A stretch of DNA of 64,000 nt from an uncultured delta proteobacterium (GCA_903904735.1 CAIVDM010000016.1:1-64000); one strand, 5' to 3'. Shown: positions 1 through 7,875, counted from the first letter of the stretch. Numbers and translations: made by a program. The notes: a model not told the origin generated them from the sequence alone.

Positions 1-360
1 GGAGGCGACCGCGCGAACGAGATTTCCTTTCAAATGATAAAAGAGGAAGGTCATGAAGCTCGCGCCCTTGAGTGGATCGAACCGCTTTACTGCCTCACAC
101 AACGAGAGGTCAACGAGACTATCTACCTCATCGAGGTCCATACGGGAGTGCCACCGTCGTAGAATGCTGCGTCCGAGCTTGCGAGCCTTAAGTCGATACT
201 TAACGATGAGCGCCTCTTGCTGTAGCGGAGTAAGCTCGCCATCGCTCTTGAGCTCCACGCTATCCGCGGCGAGACGGGCGGTTTTCTTAGCCGACCCACG
301 GTTAGAAACTAGTTTCAGCCTTGCTGTCTTCTTTGCTGCGACTCGGCGTAATGCTTTCAT
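1..360 (-). CDS. sigma-70 family RNA polymerase sigma factor, N-terminal part (cut by window edge)
   Basis: The minus-strand frame opens with ATG at 358-360 and stays open for 120 codons to base 1, so the 3' end lies outside the window. After a basic N-terminal tail of about 40 residues comes a region-2-like helix set. It includes LVDLSLCEAVKRFDPLKG followed by an F-x-T-F-x-x-Y-H-L-K segment, the usual core-binding and promoter -10 recognition layout of sigma-70 proteins. Regions 3 and 4 cannot be seen. It is transcribed away from a second sigma-like gene at 652. Assignment to the FliA-like or another alternative-sigma group is inference. The family call rests on the region 2 pattern only. 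Confidence 0.72.
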   Translation of the reverse strand, partial: MKALRRVAAKKTARLKLVSNRGSAKKTARLAADSVELKSDGELTPLQQEALIVKYRLKARKLGRSILRRWHSRMDLDEVDSLVDLSLCEAVKRFDPLKGASFMTFLFYHLKGNLVRAVAS

Positions 361-651
361 CTAATCGTGCCCTCTTTATCTCTCAGAGCAGTTTTGAGAG
401 GCTCGGTTAAAGAGCGTCTCAGAAACTTCTCTCTCTTTTCCGTTAGAACCGCGAAAGTGCTTCAGAAAATCTACAAGCGCCTGTTATCTTTGGGCTTTTT
501 TATATGGTTTTTTCGTAATGGTTTTAGGGCGATTATGCCGATAGCAGCTGTGGGGCTGGGAGCCATGGTTTGCTCTGCAAAGCCTCCCCTTAATAGGGGC
601 TTACGGTAACGTCATAGCATTAGCTAAGTAGCTACGGAGTCAGTAGACGAC
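361..651. other. intergenic region between two divergent sigma genes
   Basis: About 290 bases without a convincing gene separate the two divergent sigma-like genes, so both promoters should lie here. A short hairpin (arms 380-385 and 395-400, CTCTCA/TGAGAG) sits just upstream of the minus-strand gene. A second hairpin (about 580-602, AAGCC-t-CC against GGGGCTT, loop TTAATA) lies in the likely 5' leader of the plus-strand gene. I could not pick a standard -35/-10 pair with confidence. Confidence 0.4.
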
Positions 652-1479
652 ATGAGCACCGATGTTGTGCCAAAGAAACGACAGGTTTTAAGCGAAGAAG
701 ACGCTAACGCCTTGGTAATTGAGCATCAAGGCTGGGCCGAGAGTATCGCCCGCGCTGTTGCCCGTGGCTGGAACATGGACTGGCGACTCGATGGTCTCGA
801 TGGCGCCGCCATGGAGGCGCTGATCTTCTGCTCGCGCCGATTCGATCCATCACGTGGGATTCCTTTTCGAGGTTATGCGCGGAAGCGCATTCACGAAGCT
901 GCCACTGACGCGGCGAGAAAAACTAAGGGATGGTCGCGTGGCACACCTAACAAGAGCTCCGCTGAGGCGCGAGCGCGCGAGGTCTCCGCGGAACTCTATG
1001 GGGTATTCCCCGAGATCCGTGATGGATATCTTCCCGCGCAGGAAGGCGGCGCAGGCGATGATCAGGAGTGCAGAGCGGCTATTAGAGAGCTGCTTATGGG
1101 AGCGAGCATTGTCGCTACACGCCAGGCGATCTCCACGGATCCGCAACCTGATGAGCTCCTTGATTATCGCAAGATGGTTACCGTGATGGCGTCGCTTGAG
1201 CCCGTACATCAGTGGTTGCTCTACCGAGTGTATTGGGATGGAATATCACTACGGAATGTGGCGAGTGAATGGGAGACCGATGGGTTGAACGTCATGCGGG
1301 AACACAAGGTGCTCCTGGTATACTTGCAAAAAAGTATGGCCCTTGGAAAAGCCGCTCCAGCGCCCAAGATTCGGCCAGGCCTAAAACCACTGGTACAGAA
1401 GTTCAAGAAGGATGGTTCAAAAGGACCCTTTTCTGACGTTCTCGCCCGACCCGAATCAAACCCCGAGAGACGAGCATAA
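652..1479 (+). CDS. sigma-70 family RNA polymerase sigma factor (alternative, FliA-like layout)
   Basis: A 275-residue protein. Residues about 18-90 form sigma region 2: a helical block leads into RRFDPSRGIPFRGYARKRI, which matches the core-binding and -10-recognition region. Residues about 180-230 (ASLEPVHQWLLYRVYWDGIS, then a helix-turn-helix-like stretch) match region 4, which contacts the -35 element. A basic tail follows. The linker between regions 2 and 4 is unusual in sequence, so region 3 is not clear. The gene lies divergent to a second sigma-like gene and is followed 12 bases later by a small gene that could be its regulator. The nearby T3SS operon is a candidate target, but nothing in the sequence proves this. 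Confidence 0.78.
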   Translation: MSTDVVPKKRQVLSEEDANALVIEHQGWAESIARAVARGWNMDWRLDGLDGAAMEALIFCSRRFDPSRGIPFRGYARKRIHEAATDAARKTKGWSRGTPNKSSAEARAREVSAELYGVFPEIRDGYLPAQEGGAGDDQECRAAIRELLMGASIVATRQAISTDPQPDELLDYRKMVTVMASLEPVHQWLLYRVYWDGISLRNVASEWETDGLNVMREHKVLLVYLQKSMALGKAAPAPKIRPGLKPLVQKFKKDGSKGPFSDVLARPESNPERRA

Positions 1480-1491
1480 CCGAGACGAATT

Positions 1492-1833
1492 ATGACGAAG
1501 AAGAAGGACACCAACGGCGTTGATGGAATCTCCTCAAGTGGCGCGACGAAGGGCGTCAAAGCGACCGACTCCGTATCGAGCGTGGACAAAGTCAAAGCTA
1601 CCCAATCCGTTCGAGGCGTCAGTGGCGTGACCGGAGTCCGCTCTACGTCAGGCGTGTCATCAATCTCATTTGAGCAACGTGAGAAGCTACTCGGCATGGT
1701 TACTGAGGAAGCTGAGAAGCTTGCGGCACAGGGATTAATCCCAAAAAGCCAACGAGCGGTCGTGGAGCAGGCGGTAAAGATGATCATCGATTCAACACTT
1801 CTTGAGTCTTCGGGTGACAAGGACAAGAAGTAG
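1492..1833 (+). CDS. small protein co-transcribed with sigma gene, possible FlgM-like anti-sigma factor
   Basis: A 113-residue protein starting 12 bases after the sigma gene, so the two are probably co-transcribed. Residues 1-60 are a disordered, repetitive Gly/Val/Ser/Thr stretch (recurring GV and S-V units). Residues 62-105 are helical and resemble in shape the C-terminal half of FlgM: R-E-K-L followed by two amphipathic helices, then a charged tail. FlgM-type proteins bind and block FliA-type sigma factors until exported by a type III apparatus. That role is inference from size, disorder, helix layout and position. No family motif is firm enough to name the gene. Confidence 0.55.
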   Translation: MTKKKDTNGVDGISSSGATKGVKATDSVSSVDKVKATQSVRGVSGVTGVRSTSGVSSISFEQREKLLGMVTEEAEKLAAQGLIPKSQRAVVEQAVKMIIDSTLLESSGDKDKK

Positions 1834-1885
1834 GGTCCTATTCCCCTTTTCGCGCCTCCCGTCATCCGCTAGTATTCAATCATAT

Positions 1886-3223
1886 ATGGATACCGCCACA
1901 CATCGAATCGATGAGCCTGCCCAAAAGGCTCTTCACATTAATCTCGACCCTACCCGCTACGGCAGCCTCGCTGAGATCGGCGCGGGCCAAGAGGTAGCGA
2001 GCTGGTTCTTTCGAGTGGGTGCGGCTTCAGGAACCATCGCGAAGTCTATGTCGGCCTATGACATGACGGTCAGCGACCACATTTACGGCAAAACCAGTCG
2101 CTACGTGTGCGAAGAGCGCCTCGTAGCGATGCTTGATCATGAATATGGGCTTGTCGTTGAGCGACTCGTCGCCAAGCGCGGAGAAAACACGGCGTTCTTC
2201 GCGTTCGCCGATACGGTGTCAGCCAGGAACTTCGCCGGAACGAACGAACAACACGGGTGGATGGGAATTCGTTTCCAGGCGGCCCCTGGCGCCCAAGAAG
2301 CTGACCAGATCATCATTCATGTGAACATGAACGACACCGAGGCGGTGCGCCAGCAAGAGGCGCTCGGCATCCTCGGGGTGAACCTTATCTTCGGGGCGTT
2401 TTATCACCTAAACGACACCAACACCCTGCTTGCGGGGCTTGTGGACGGCATTGGTTCCAAGCGTGTTGAGATCGATTACATCGAAGTAAGCGGTCCCTCA
2501 TTCAAAAACACAGACCATCGCCTGTTAAATATCGCGCTCCTTCGATCGGGACTATCGAACGCGATTCTCTTTGATAAGAAACAGCAGCCCATTCCACCCA
2601 CGGAGTTTTTCCACAAGCGCCCGATTCTTCTGGAGCGAGGCTCATTCCGCGCCCTCCACCATATGTTCCCTGGACTTGTCTCGGCGTGCCAGAAGCAGCT
2701 CATGAATGTCGCGGGATCGGGAGCGAAGGAGGCGGCGTACGTTCTTGAGCTCTCACTCAACAACATCCTGCGCACACAACAATCAACCGATGATGAGGTG
2801 CTTACGGTTGTGGCGCAGCTCTGCGAACACAGCAGCAATATCTTGGTTAGTAACTACTCAGAGTTCTTTCACCTGACCCAGTACCTGCGGCGATTTACCC
2901 AATCTCCGATAGGCTTCGTCGTGAGTGTCGCGCTTCTGCCGCTTCTACTTGAAGATGAGCGTTACTCCCTCCTGAAAGGAGGAGTGCTTGAGGCGTCCGC
3001 TCGATTATTTCAGCAGCAGGTACACCTCTTGGTCTACCCAGTCGAGACCAAGCTCTTTAGCTTCTATCTCGACCTTATTAAGTTCGACATCGCAAAGGTG
3101 TCGTTTCCCACTGACGGCTTTGTGACAGCACGATCACTCACCCTGCAAGGGGTGAACAATAACCTCTTCAGGTATTTGATTGAATCGGGGATTATCCTTG
3201 ATTCGCCGGTTGAGAACTCGTAA
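1886..3223 (+). CDS. conserved protein often labelled nicotinate-nucleotide adenylyltransferase or TonB-box protein
   Basis: A 445-residue protein if translation begins at ATG 1886; an in-frame TTG at 1802 would overlap the previous gene. The N-terminal half carries segments I recognise from a widespread bacterial family: LNLDPTRYG-like start, AEIGAGQEVASWFFRVG, AYDMTVSD, and HGWMGIRFQ. The family is common in cyanobacteria, Bacteroidota and delta-type bacteria. Databases give it inconsistent names (NadD-like, or TonB-associated). No P-loop, HxGH nucleotidyltransferase motif, signal peptide or membrane segment is visible, so the NadD label is doubtful. The biochemical role is unknown. Confidence 0.7.
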   Translation: MDTATHRIDEPAQKALHINLDPTRYGSLAEIGAGQEVASWFFRVGAASGTIAKSMSAYDMTVSDHIYGKTSRYVCEERLVAMLDHEYGLVVERLVAKRGENTAFFAFADTVSARNFAGTNEQHGWMGIRFQAAPGAQEADQIIIHVNMNDTEAVRQQEALGILGVNLIFGAFYHLNDTNTLLAGLVDGIGSKRVEIDYIEVSGPSFKNTDHRLLNIALLRSGLSNAILFDKKQQPIPPTEFFHKRPILLERGSFRALHHMFPGLVSACQKQLMNVAGSGAKEAAYVLELSLNNILRTQQSTDDEVLTVVAQLCEHSSNILVSNYSEFFHLTQYLRRFTQSPIGFVVSVALLPLLLEDERYSLLKGGVLEASARLFQQQVHLLVYPVETKLFSFYLDLIKFDIAKVSFPTDGFVTARSLTLQGVNNNLFRYLIESGIILDSPVENS

Positions 3224-3390
3224 GGGCCGCTACTTTTTGCGGATGCGCATCTCGAGATACTGGGCTGCGGGGTGTGCTGACATTCATTTCCTTTGCTCAA
3301 GGAACTCCGCATGAGCTACTTTTAGTCAAGATTCGTGAGTTAGCGTGGAGCCGCCTATCTCTTTAAGATCGTTTATTATCAAGGAGTCTT

Positions 3391-3927
3391 ATGCATCTCT
3401 TGCTGGTTCGTCATTGCTCCGCGGCTGGTCAAGAGCCAGAGATGGAGTTAACGGAAGATGGCTCCAGACAGGCTGTGGAACTGGCTCATTTTCTCGCGGC
3501 TCGAGCCGTGCGGCGAATCATCAGCAGTCCTTTTAGGCGCGCTATCGATAGCGCGCGCCCACTCGCTACTCTGCTGGATATTCCAATAGAGATAGACGTT
3601 CGTCTTCAGGAGAGGCGACTGGGTCATGTCGCAGACGGTGACTGGATGAACGCCCTTCGTAGGAGCTTTGATCAGAAAGAGGTCGCTCTACCTGAAGGGG
3701 AGTCGTCGCTAATAGCGCAGGCGCGCGGTCGCGCGGTGGTAGACGAGGCGCTCGACTCTATGAGCGCGACTACCGCCCTATTCTCTCATGGAAATCTTCT
3801 AAGCTTAATCGCTCATTCCTTCAATCTAACTGTGGGTTTCGATTATTGGGCATCCCTCTCGAATCCTGATGTGTACGAATTGCGACGACTAGGCAGCTCT
3901 TTTCAGCTTAATCGGGTTTGGAGATAG
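3391..3927 (+). CDS. histidine phosphatase family protein (SixA-like)
   Basis: A 178-residue protein with a good ribosome site (AAGGAG 5 bases before ATG). It has the histidine-phosphatase signature: R7-H8-C9 replaces the usual RHG, S45-S46-P47-F48-R49-R50 gives the second phosphate-binding arginine, E74 is in position for the acid, and S132-H133-G134 supplies the second catalytic histidine. Members dephosphorylate small metabolites or phosphohistidine proteins. The short size is near SixA (about 160) and small phosphoglycerate-mutase-like proteins. The substrate cannot be told from the sequence. It stands alone and converges with the minus-strand gene that ends at 3986. Confidence 0.85.
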   Translation: MHLLLVRHCSAAGQEPEMELTEDGSRQAVELAHFLAARAVRRIISSPFRRAIDSARPLATLLDIPIEIDVRLQERRLGHVADGDWMNALRRSFDQKEVALPEGESSLIAQARGRAVVDEALDSMSATTALFSHGNLLSLIAHSFNLTVGFDYWASLSNPDVYELRRLGSSFQLNRVWR

Positions 3928-3985
3928 CCTCCGCCTGAGGTCGATCGTCGCTCGTGAGCGCAACGGATTAAAAACTCCGCCCTCT

Positions 3986-4948
3986 TTATCGCGACTTCTG
4001 ATGAAACCACTCAAACGATGGTCTCTCAACGAGCGCACCCTGCGAATTACCGAATGAAATTTTGCATCGAAGCGCTGTAGTCCCGAACGCCTCTGTGAAG
4101 GCTTGGCTTTCAGGGTCATTCATCATGAGATCGAGAACGACACTCTCAGCGGTAGCGCTATATGACGCCAGGCTGTCAAAACAGACTACTGACCACGAGA
4201 GGTTAGCTCGGATCCACATTAGGACGTCTTGGTAGTTCTTAGAGCCGACGGGCGTGTCGCCATCCAACACGCGCACCACCTCTTGTTCCAGGGCGTTGTA
4301 CAGAAATGATGGCTCGCCCGAACCCGCTATGGCTCGGACGAAGTGCTCAATCGCCTCGGCTCGACACGCTGTCGGCACAAAAACTCCGAGTCCTATCTCT
4401 TCCCCCTCTCCAATCATCAAAACTCGTGCCTCAGCCCCCGTGAATCGCTCGACCCCTTGAACCTCTACCTCCAGGTCGGGCGATTCGGCGTTCACCATCG
4501 CTTGCACCGCGTTGAAATCAGGGAGGAGCCACGATTGGGTCTGTTCCTCTATGTATGAAAGCCATCGCACTGACAGCTCATCCGAGAGGGTTCCAGACCC
4601 ACCACGGCGAATAGAAAATCCCTGAGTCTCGGCGCTATCGAAGTCAAAGAGTCCCTCCGAAAGCACCTGCACCAGCGTTCCGTCCACTACCTCAGCCACC
4701 TCCGGATCGAACGAGACACGCTCGAGAGAAACTACCCCGAAACGGTGCGAAAAAAGATCGTCTGGTGACTCTTGAATACGAGGCGATACCTCCAAAAGCG
4801 AATCTTCGAGCTTAGCGCTTGGCAGAGTCGCAATCTGAAAGGTCTCAAGCGCCTCCACGTTTTCGGAAGCCTCCGCTCTCACGTCAAACGAGAACGTCTT
4901 GACTTCTCGAGCAGTCATCTCAGATGACTTCCTTTCTGGTTCTTGCAT
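3986..4948 (-). CDS. hypothetical protein, acidic, unknown function
   Basis: About 320 residues when started at ATG 4948; ATG 4918 is an equally placed alternative and a GTG at 4990 is less likely. Both ATGs have a purine-rich stretch 10-12 bases upstream. The protein is acidic and soluble, rich in Glu, Val and Ser, and has no signal peptide, membrane helix or motif that I recognise. Codon usage looks like that of its neighbours and the frame is clean over almost 1 kb, so it is very probably real. It is read in the same direction as the T3SS operon but is separated from it by a secreted-protein gene and a repeat block. Confidence 0.6.
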   Translation of the reverse strand: MQEPERKSSEMTAREVKTFSFDVRAEASENVEALETFQIATLPSAKLEDSLLEVSPRIQESPDDLFSHRFGVVSLERVSFDPEVAEVVDGTLVQVLSEGLFDFDSAETQGFSIRRGGSGTLSDELSVRWLSYIEEQTQSWLLPDFNAVQAMVNAESPDLEVEVQGVERFTGAEARVLMIGEGEEIGLGVFVPTACRAEAIEHFVRAIAGSGEPSFLYNALEQEVVRVLDGDTPVGSKNYQDVLMWIRANLSWSVVCFDSLASYSATAESVVLDLMMNDPESQAFTEAFGTTALRCKISFGNSQGALVERPSFEWFHQKSR

Positions 4949-5055
4949 GGTCACGATGTTCCTCGCCGATAGCGACCCACGTCTGGGCACGGACCGAGAG
5001 CATCACCCTAAAAAGCGATGAACTCAAACGATTTCTTATCGTGGGCCGACGTTAA

Positions 5056-5682
5056 TTACGCTTTTGAGCCCTTAAGGTACGAATCAAGCTCGGTTAGCTT
5101 GAGCCCCTCGGCAAACTTCTTGAGCGCGGCGCCATCCACTCCGTCTCCCGTTTTAAGGGTTACGACAGAGCCGCTATCGAGAAAAACGGTCATCTCGGGA
5201 GAATCAGTTGTGTCGAGTGTGGCAGTGAGCGACCCGAGGCGAACCTTATCAACACCAGGCTGTAATCCCCCCATCATAGCGCCCATTTTGGCGAAGCCGG
5301 CGAGACCAGCCATAGCCTCATTTCCGGTGCCACCTGAGATCGAAAACGTTATGCGCTGCTCACCTTTAGAATACTCACGCTCGAGGGTCGTGAAGCCCAT
5401 CGCGCTCTGAACCTCCGGCTTCTCCCCCTTAAATCCATCCACCTCCGCTGGCAGTATCTCAGTGAGCCGTTGTTGGTGGAGCTTCTCTAGCTCCTGCTGA
5501 GCCCAGGAGAGTTCCTTCATGGCGCCGGCATAGTTCTTCTGCTCGGCAAGTTCTTGGACTTTCTTGAAGATAGCGGGCAACTCTTCCGCGTAAGCCGCCG
5601 TGGTAGCGAGCACTGGAATTATAACCGCGCCCATCACTTGTAAAGCAATGAACAAACGACCACCACGAACCGACTTAATCAT
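5056..5682 (-). CDS. secreted/periplasmic hypothetical protein
   Basis: A 208-residue protein with a clear ribosome site (GGAGG, 6 bases before ATG 5682). Residues 1-32 form a Sec signal peptide: basic start, then a hydrophobic stretch ending in AAYA before EELPAIF. The mature part starts with a helical coiled segment (residues 35-75, KKVQELAEQ...ELEKLHQQR). A beta-rich domain follows with Gly/Met-rich turns (AGLAGFAKMGAMMGG) and a terminal ALKKFAEGLKLTEL helix. The pattern resembles small periplasmic proteins of unknown function. I know no reaction for it. Confidence 0.65.
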   Translation of the reverse strand: MIKSVRGGRLFIALQVMGAVIIPVLATTAAYAEELPAIFKKVQELAEQKNYAGAMKELSWAQQELEKLHQQRLTEILPAEVDGFKGEKPEVQSAMGFTTLEREYSKGEQRITFSISGGTGNEAMAGLAGFAKMGAMMGGLQPGVDKVRLGSLTATLDTTDSPEMTVFLDSGSVVTLKTGDGVDGAALKKFAEGLKLTELDSYLKGSKA

Positions 5683-5823
5683 ACCGAGCCTCCATACTCA
5701 AAATCCTCTCGTTTTGTACACCTGCCTAGCGTTAATCTGCAACGGCGTAATTCAACCAGAGGCAGTTTTTCCATCGAGAAGCCCCTTCCCTCTTCGATCG
5801 TTTTTCGTGATGGTGAATAGGAG

Positions 5824-5843
5824 GGTCGGCGTCCCCGCCGACC
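5824..5843. repeat. GC-rich hairpin next to tandem repeats
   Basis: Arms GGTCGGC (5824-5830) and GCCGACC (5837-5843) pair perfectly over 7 bases around a GTCCCC loop. On the minus strand the core reads GGGGACGC, a string also present in each unit of the adjoining 42-bp repeat. It lies between the T3SS operon end and the next minus-strand gene, so it could stop or stabilise transcripts. It has no T-run, which makes a REP-like element as likely as a terminator. Confidence 0.55.
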
Positions 5844-5966
5844 GCGACCTGTAGGAAATTTCTCGGTGAGCCTAGCGTCCCCACCGCGACCTGTAGGAAA
5901 TTTCTCGGTGAGCCTAGCGTCCCCACCGCGACCTTTCGGGAATTTCTCGCTGAGCCCAACGTCATC
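5841..5966. repeat. three-copy 42-bp tandem direct repeat
   Basis: Units start at 5841, 5883 and 5925, each with ACCGCGACC. The first two units are nearly identical over all 42 bases; the third diverges (ACCTTTCGGGAATTTC against ACCTGTAGGAAATTTC). The period is a multiple of three, so overlapping open frames appear on the minus strand, but they give only repeated low-quality peptides and I do not call them genes. The rest of 5683-6039 holds nothing else I can support. Confidence 0.85.
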
Positions 5967-6039
5967 GATATCTCGCAACTCGGTGGGTGCGGCGCCCCGC
6001 CCTCCCCCAAATACGTTTTCGCTTTGATTCGACGTGGTA

Positions 6040-6474
6040 TTAACGTGTCTTTGATTGATAACGAGCGAGCTGCATTTTATACAGGCGCGTCACATTCGGA
6101 TCAGACACCTTCTGCGCGTCGATTAATTCTCCGACCTCGCCCAAGAGAGTTCCCGCCGTGCTCATGTCACTAACGTTCAGCGAGGCGACAACCACGCACA
6201 ACATCGCTTGAGTCGACTGCGGGTCGATCTTGAGGGCCCGCTGGGCCGCGGCGAGAGCCTGCTCAATATTACCAAGAGTGCTCTGAACCACTGACATACC
6301 TAACCAGCCAGGCAGGAAATCGGGAGCGACGCAGTTGAGGCCCTGCATGATCACTTCGGCTTTACGAACCTGCCCGGTTTCAAGCCACATCTTTCCAAGA
6401 GCATAGATATCCACTATCTCGTCCGCGGAGTACGATGAGCGTTGAGTAGCCTTTCGGGCGTTATCACTACTCAT
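6040..6474 (-). CDS. TPR protein, likely T3SS chaperone (SycD/SctG/SctY-like)
   Basis: A 144-residue protein from ATG 6474; the longer frame upstream would overlap the preceding gene heavily. Residues about 15-130 form tetratricopeptide helices: Y-x-x-G-x-x-W-L-E-T-G-Q-V-x-K-A, then LGNIEQALAAAQRALKIDP, a classic TPR with conserved A, L and P. T3SS translocator chaperones (SycD class) and needle/SctX chaperones (SctG, SctY) are small TPR proteins of this size. Its start overlaps the preceding 85-residue gene by 8 bases, pointing to a chaperone-client pair. It is the last gene of the T3SS operon. Confidence 0.72.
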   Translation of the reverse strand: MSSDNARKATQRSSYSADEIVDIYALGKMWLETGQVRKAEVIMQGLNCVAPDFLPGWLGMSVVQSTLGNIEQALAAAQRALKIDPQSTQAMLCVVVASLNVSDMSTAGTLLGEVGELIDAQKVSDPNVTRLYKMQLARYQSKTR

Positions 6475-6724
6475 CACTACCCTCTGCGCTCGGTTGCGGA
6501 GATAGCCAATCCAAAATGTGTCGAAGCATCGCCGCCTCGCTGACGTATCTACTCCGCACCTCATTTGACTCGGCGTTTTCTCGTAGGGATTCAGCGGTCT
6601 CCGAGCGCGCGAACAGCGACGACATCAGCATCTCAAGTCTAGGCACGCTGCCAAGGGAGGGAAGCAGAGACAAAAGTGGAGACAACGAAAAAGGATCAGG
6701 TCCACGACCGATGTTGGAAGACAT
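6467..6724 (-). CDS. small protein of the T3SS operon, possible secreted or needle-type subunit
   Basis: An 85-residue protein starting 11 bases after the sctU stop and overlapping the downstream TPR gene by 8 bases. The N-terminus is Gly/Pro/Ser/Leu-rich (PDPFSLSPLLSLLPSLG). The rest is a charged helix with AESLRENAESNEVRSRY. Needle subunits (SctF) and early substrates such as SctX are of this size and commonly lie beside a small TPR chaperone, so such a role is attractive. No family motif confirms it. It has no signal peptide or long hydrophobic helix. Confidence 0.55.
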   Translation of the reverse strand: MSSNIGRGPDPFSLSPLLSLLPSLGSVPRLEMLMSSLFARSETAESLRENAESNEVRSRYVSEAAMLRHILDWLSPQPSAEGSDE

Positions 6725-6735
6725 ACGATTTAACT

Positions 6736-7332
6736 CTAATCTGCTCCTCGAGCGGAGCGAGCGCGATTTTTCACCAGAAAGAAAAACTGCGTTAGTACTG
6801 AAGCCAGTATAGCGCAAACCACCGCTCCCACAACCAGTAGTTTAACATTCCACACTAAGACCGCCGTGTACCCATGTAACGCTTGCGATACGGTTGTAGC
6901 TCGCGGAAGCCCTAAAAAATCACCCAACGTGGTGACAGCCAAGGCGGCGGCTATAATCACGACAAGCACCAGAGCCATGAGATAGGATATCAGGAGCCCT
7001 ACACCCCTATCCCGCTTTCGCGTTCTGATGAGGAGGCTCCACCCGAACGCGCCTCGCGACTGCGCTAGAGTCGAAAGAGCCGCGGCCAACACAAATCCAA
7101 GCGATGTCGCCACGACTATGAGCAGCGAGGAATCCACTAACAGGGGTGGCTTCCATGAAAAATTGTCTCGACAGATTCGTTCCACCTCCGAGATAAATCG
7201 AGGTAGTGTGACCCATAACGCCACGAGGGTCGCCCCTAGCGAGATGGCGCGAACCCCCAAGCCACTGACGCTAACTATGCCGCGCCGCCTGAGGACTCGA
7301 AGTTGCTGTTGTTTGGGCAATCCCTTAAACAT
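6736..7332 (-). CDS. sctU: SctU-like T3SS export apparatus protein lacking the cytoplasmic autocleavage domain
   Basis: A 198-residue inner-membrane protein in the position of SctU/FlhB. The start KGLPKQQQLRVLRRRGIVS matches the family pattern T-P-K-K-L-R-x-A-R-K-K-G-x-V. Four hydrophobic segments follow (about 28-48, 67-90, 112-134 and 158-182), with a basic loop between the second and third. The chain ends about 14 residues after the last helix. Ordinary SctU is about 350 residues and carries a cytoplasmic domain whose NPTH motif self-cleaves to switch substrate class. That domain is absent, and no other frame downstream encodes it. Spacing of 3 bases from sctT and 11 to the next gene shows tight co-translation. 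Confidence 0.8.
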   Translation of the reverse strand: MFKGLPKQQQLRVLRRRGIVSVSGLGVRAISLGATLVALWVTLPRFISEVERICRDNFSWKPPLLVDSSLLIVVATSLGFVLAAALSTLAQSRGAFGWSLLIRTRKRDRGVGLLISYLMALVLVVIIAAALAVTTLGDFLGLPRATTVSQALHGYTAVLVWNVKLLVVGAVVCAILASVLTQFFFLVKNRARSARGAD

Positions 7333-7335
7333 CGA

Positions 7336-7872
7336 TCACATCCTCATCGCCGCGAAGATATCGAGCAATCGACTAAGCCCTTCCTCTTGAATCAAGGTGA
7401 AGCCAACGCTTATGACTAACAAGGAGCCCAGCCAACGCATCACGAGAAATGTTCCCTCACTCACTGGCACTCTCCCGCCAGAAGCCCAGCGCAACAAGAC
7501 CTCCACGCTAGCAATCGGCGTCATGACCACAGAGATCACTATCCCAACGAACGAGAGAGACTCGACTAGCGCGCTGACAATCTGGCCGCCAACTAAAGTG
7601 CTCCCACCACTAATCAATGAGAGGAATTCCGGAGAGCTCAGCAAGAAGACAGCGCCAAGACACGCCGCGAGTAGTCCGCCACTTGCGACCGCCTGCCCAT
7701 TAACGTTCCAACGCTGGAGAGTGATAACCCCTAGTCCAAAAATAAGCGGCACTAAACAAAACACTGAGGCCATGGCTATGGCATCAAGTGTCGCCCAACC
7801 AGAAGACCACAGAGCACCAGAGAGCAGCGCCCCGGCAAGCGTCAAAGGACCGACTGTAGCTCCGATCGCCAT
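7336..7872 (-). CDS. sctT: SctT-like T3SS export apparatus protein, shortened
   Basis: A 178-residue, strongly hydrophobic protein placed exactly where SctT stands in the conserved R-S-T-U order, 3 bases after sctS and 3 before sctU. About five membrane segments can be drawn (around 5-28, 33-52, 62-80, 100-128 and 142-160). Typical SctT/FliR is 250-265 residues, so about one third is missing, mostly from the N-terminal half. Family motifs are weak, and the call depends largely on synteny and hydrophobic pattern. In other systems SctT joins SctR and SctS in the helical export gate. Confidence 0.68.
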   Translation of the reverse strand: MAIGATVGPLTLAGALLSGALWSSGWATLDAIAMASVFCLVPLIFGLGVITLQRWNVNGQAVASGGLLAACLGAVFLLSSPEFLSLISGGSTLVGGQIVSALVESLSFVGIVISVVMTPIASVEVLLRWASGGRVPVSEGTFLVMRWLGSLLVISVGFTLIQEEGLSRLLDIFAAMRM

Positions 7873-7875
7873 ATC

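Noticed and set aside
520-545. GCCGATAG with an upstream TAATG that loosely recalls a sigma-28 promoter before the sigma gene at 652
   Set aside because: The -35 match is poor and the spacing is off by one; a single partial -10 string is expected by chance.
5679-6010. Two overlapping minus-strand open frames with repeated peptide units
   Set aside because: They arise from the 42-bp tandem repeat, whose length is a multiple of three, and have no ribosome site or protein-like end.
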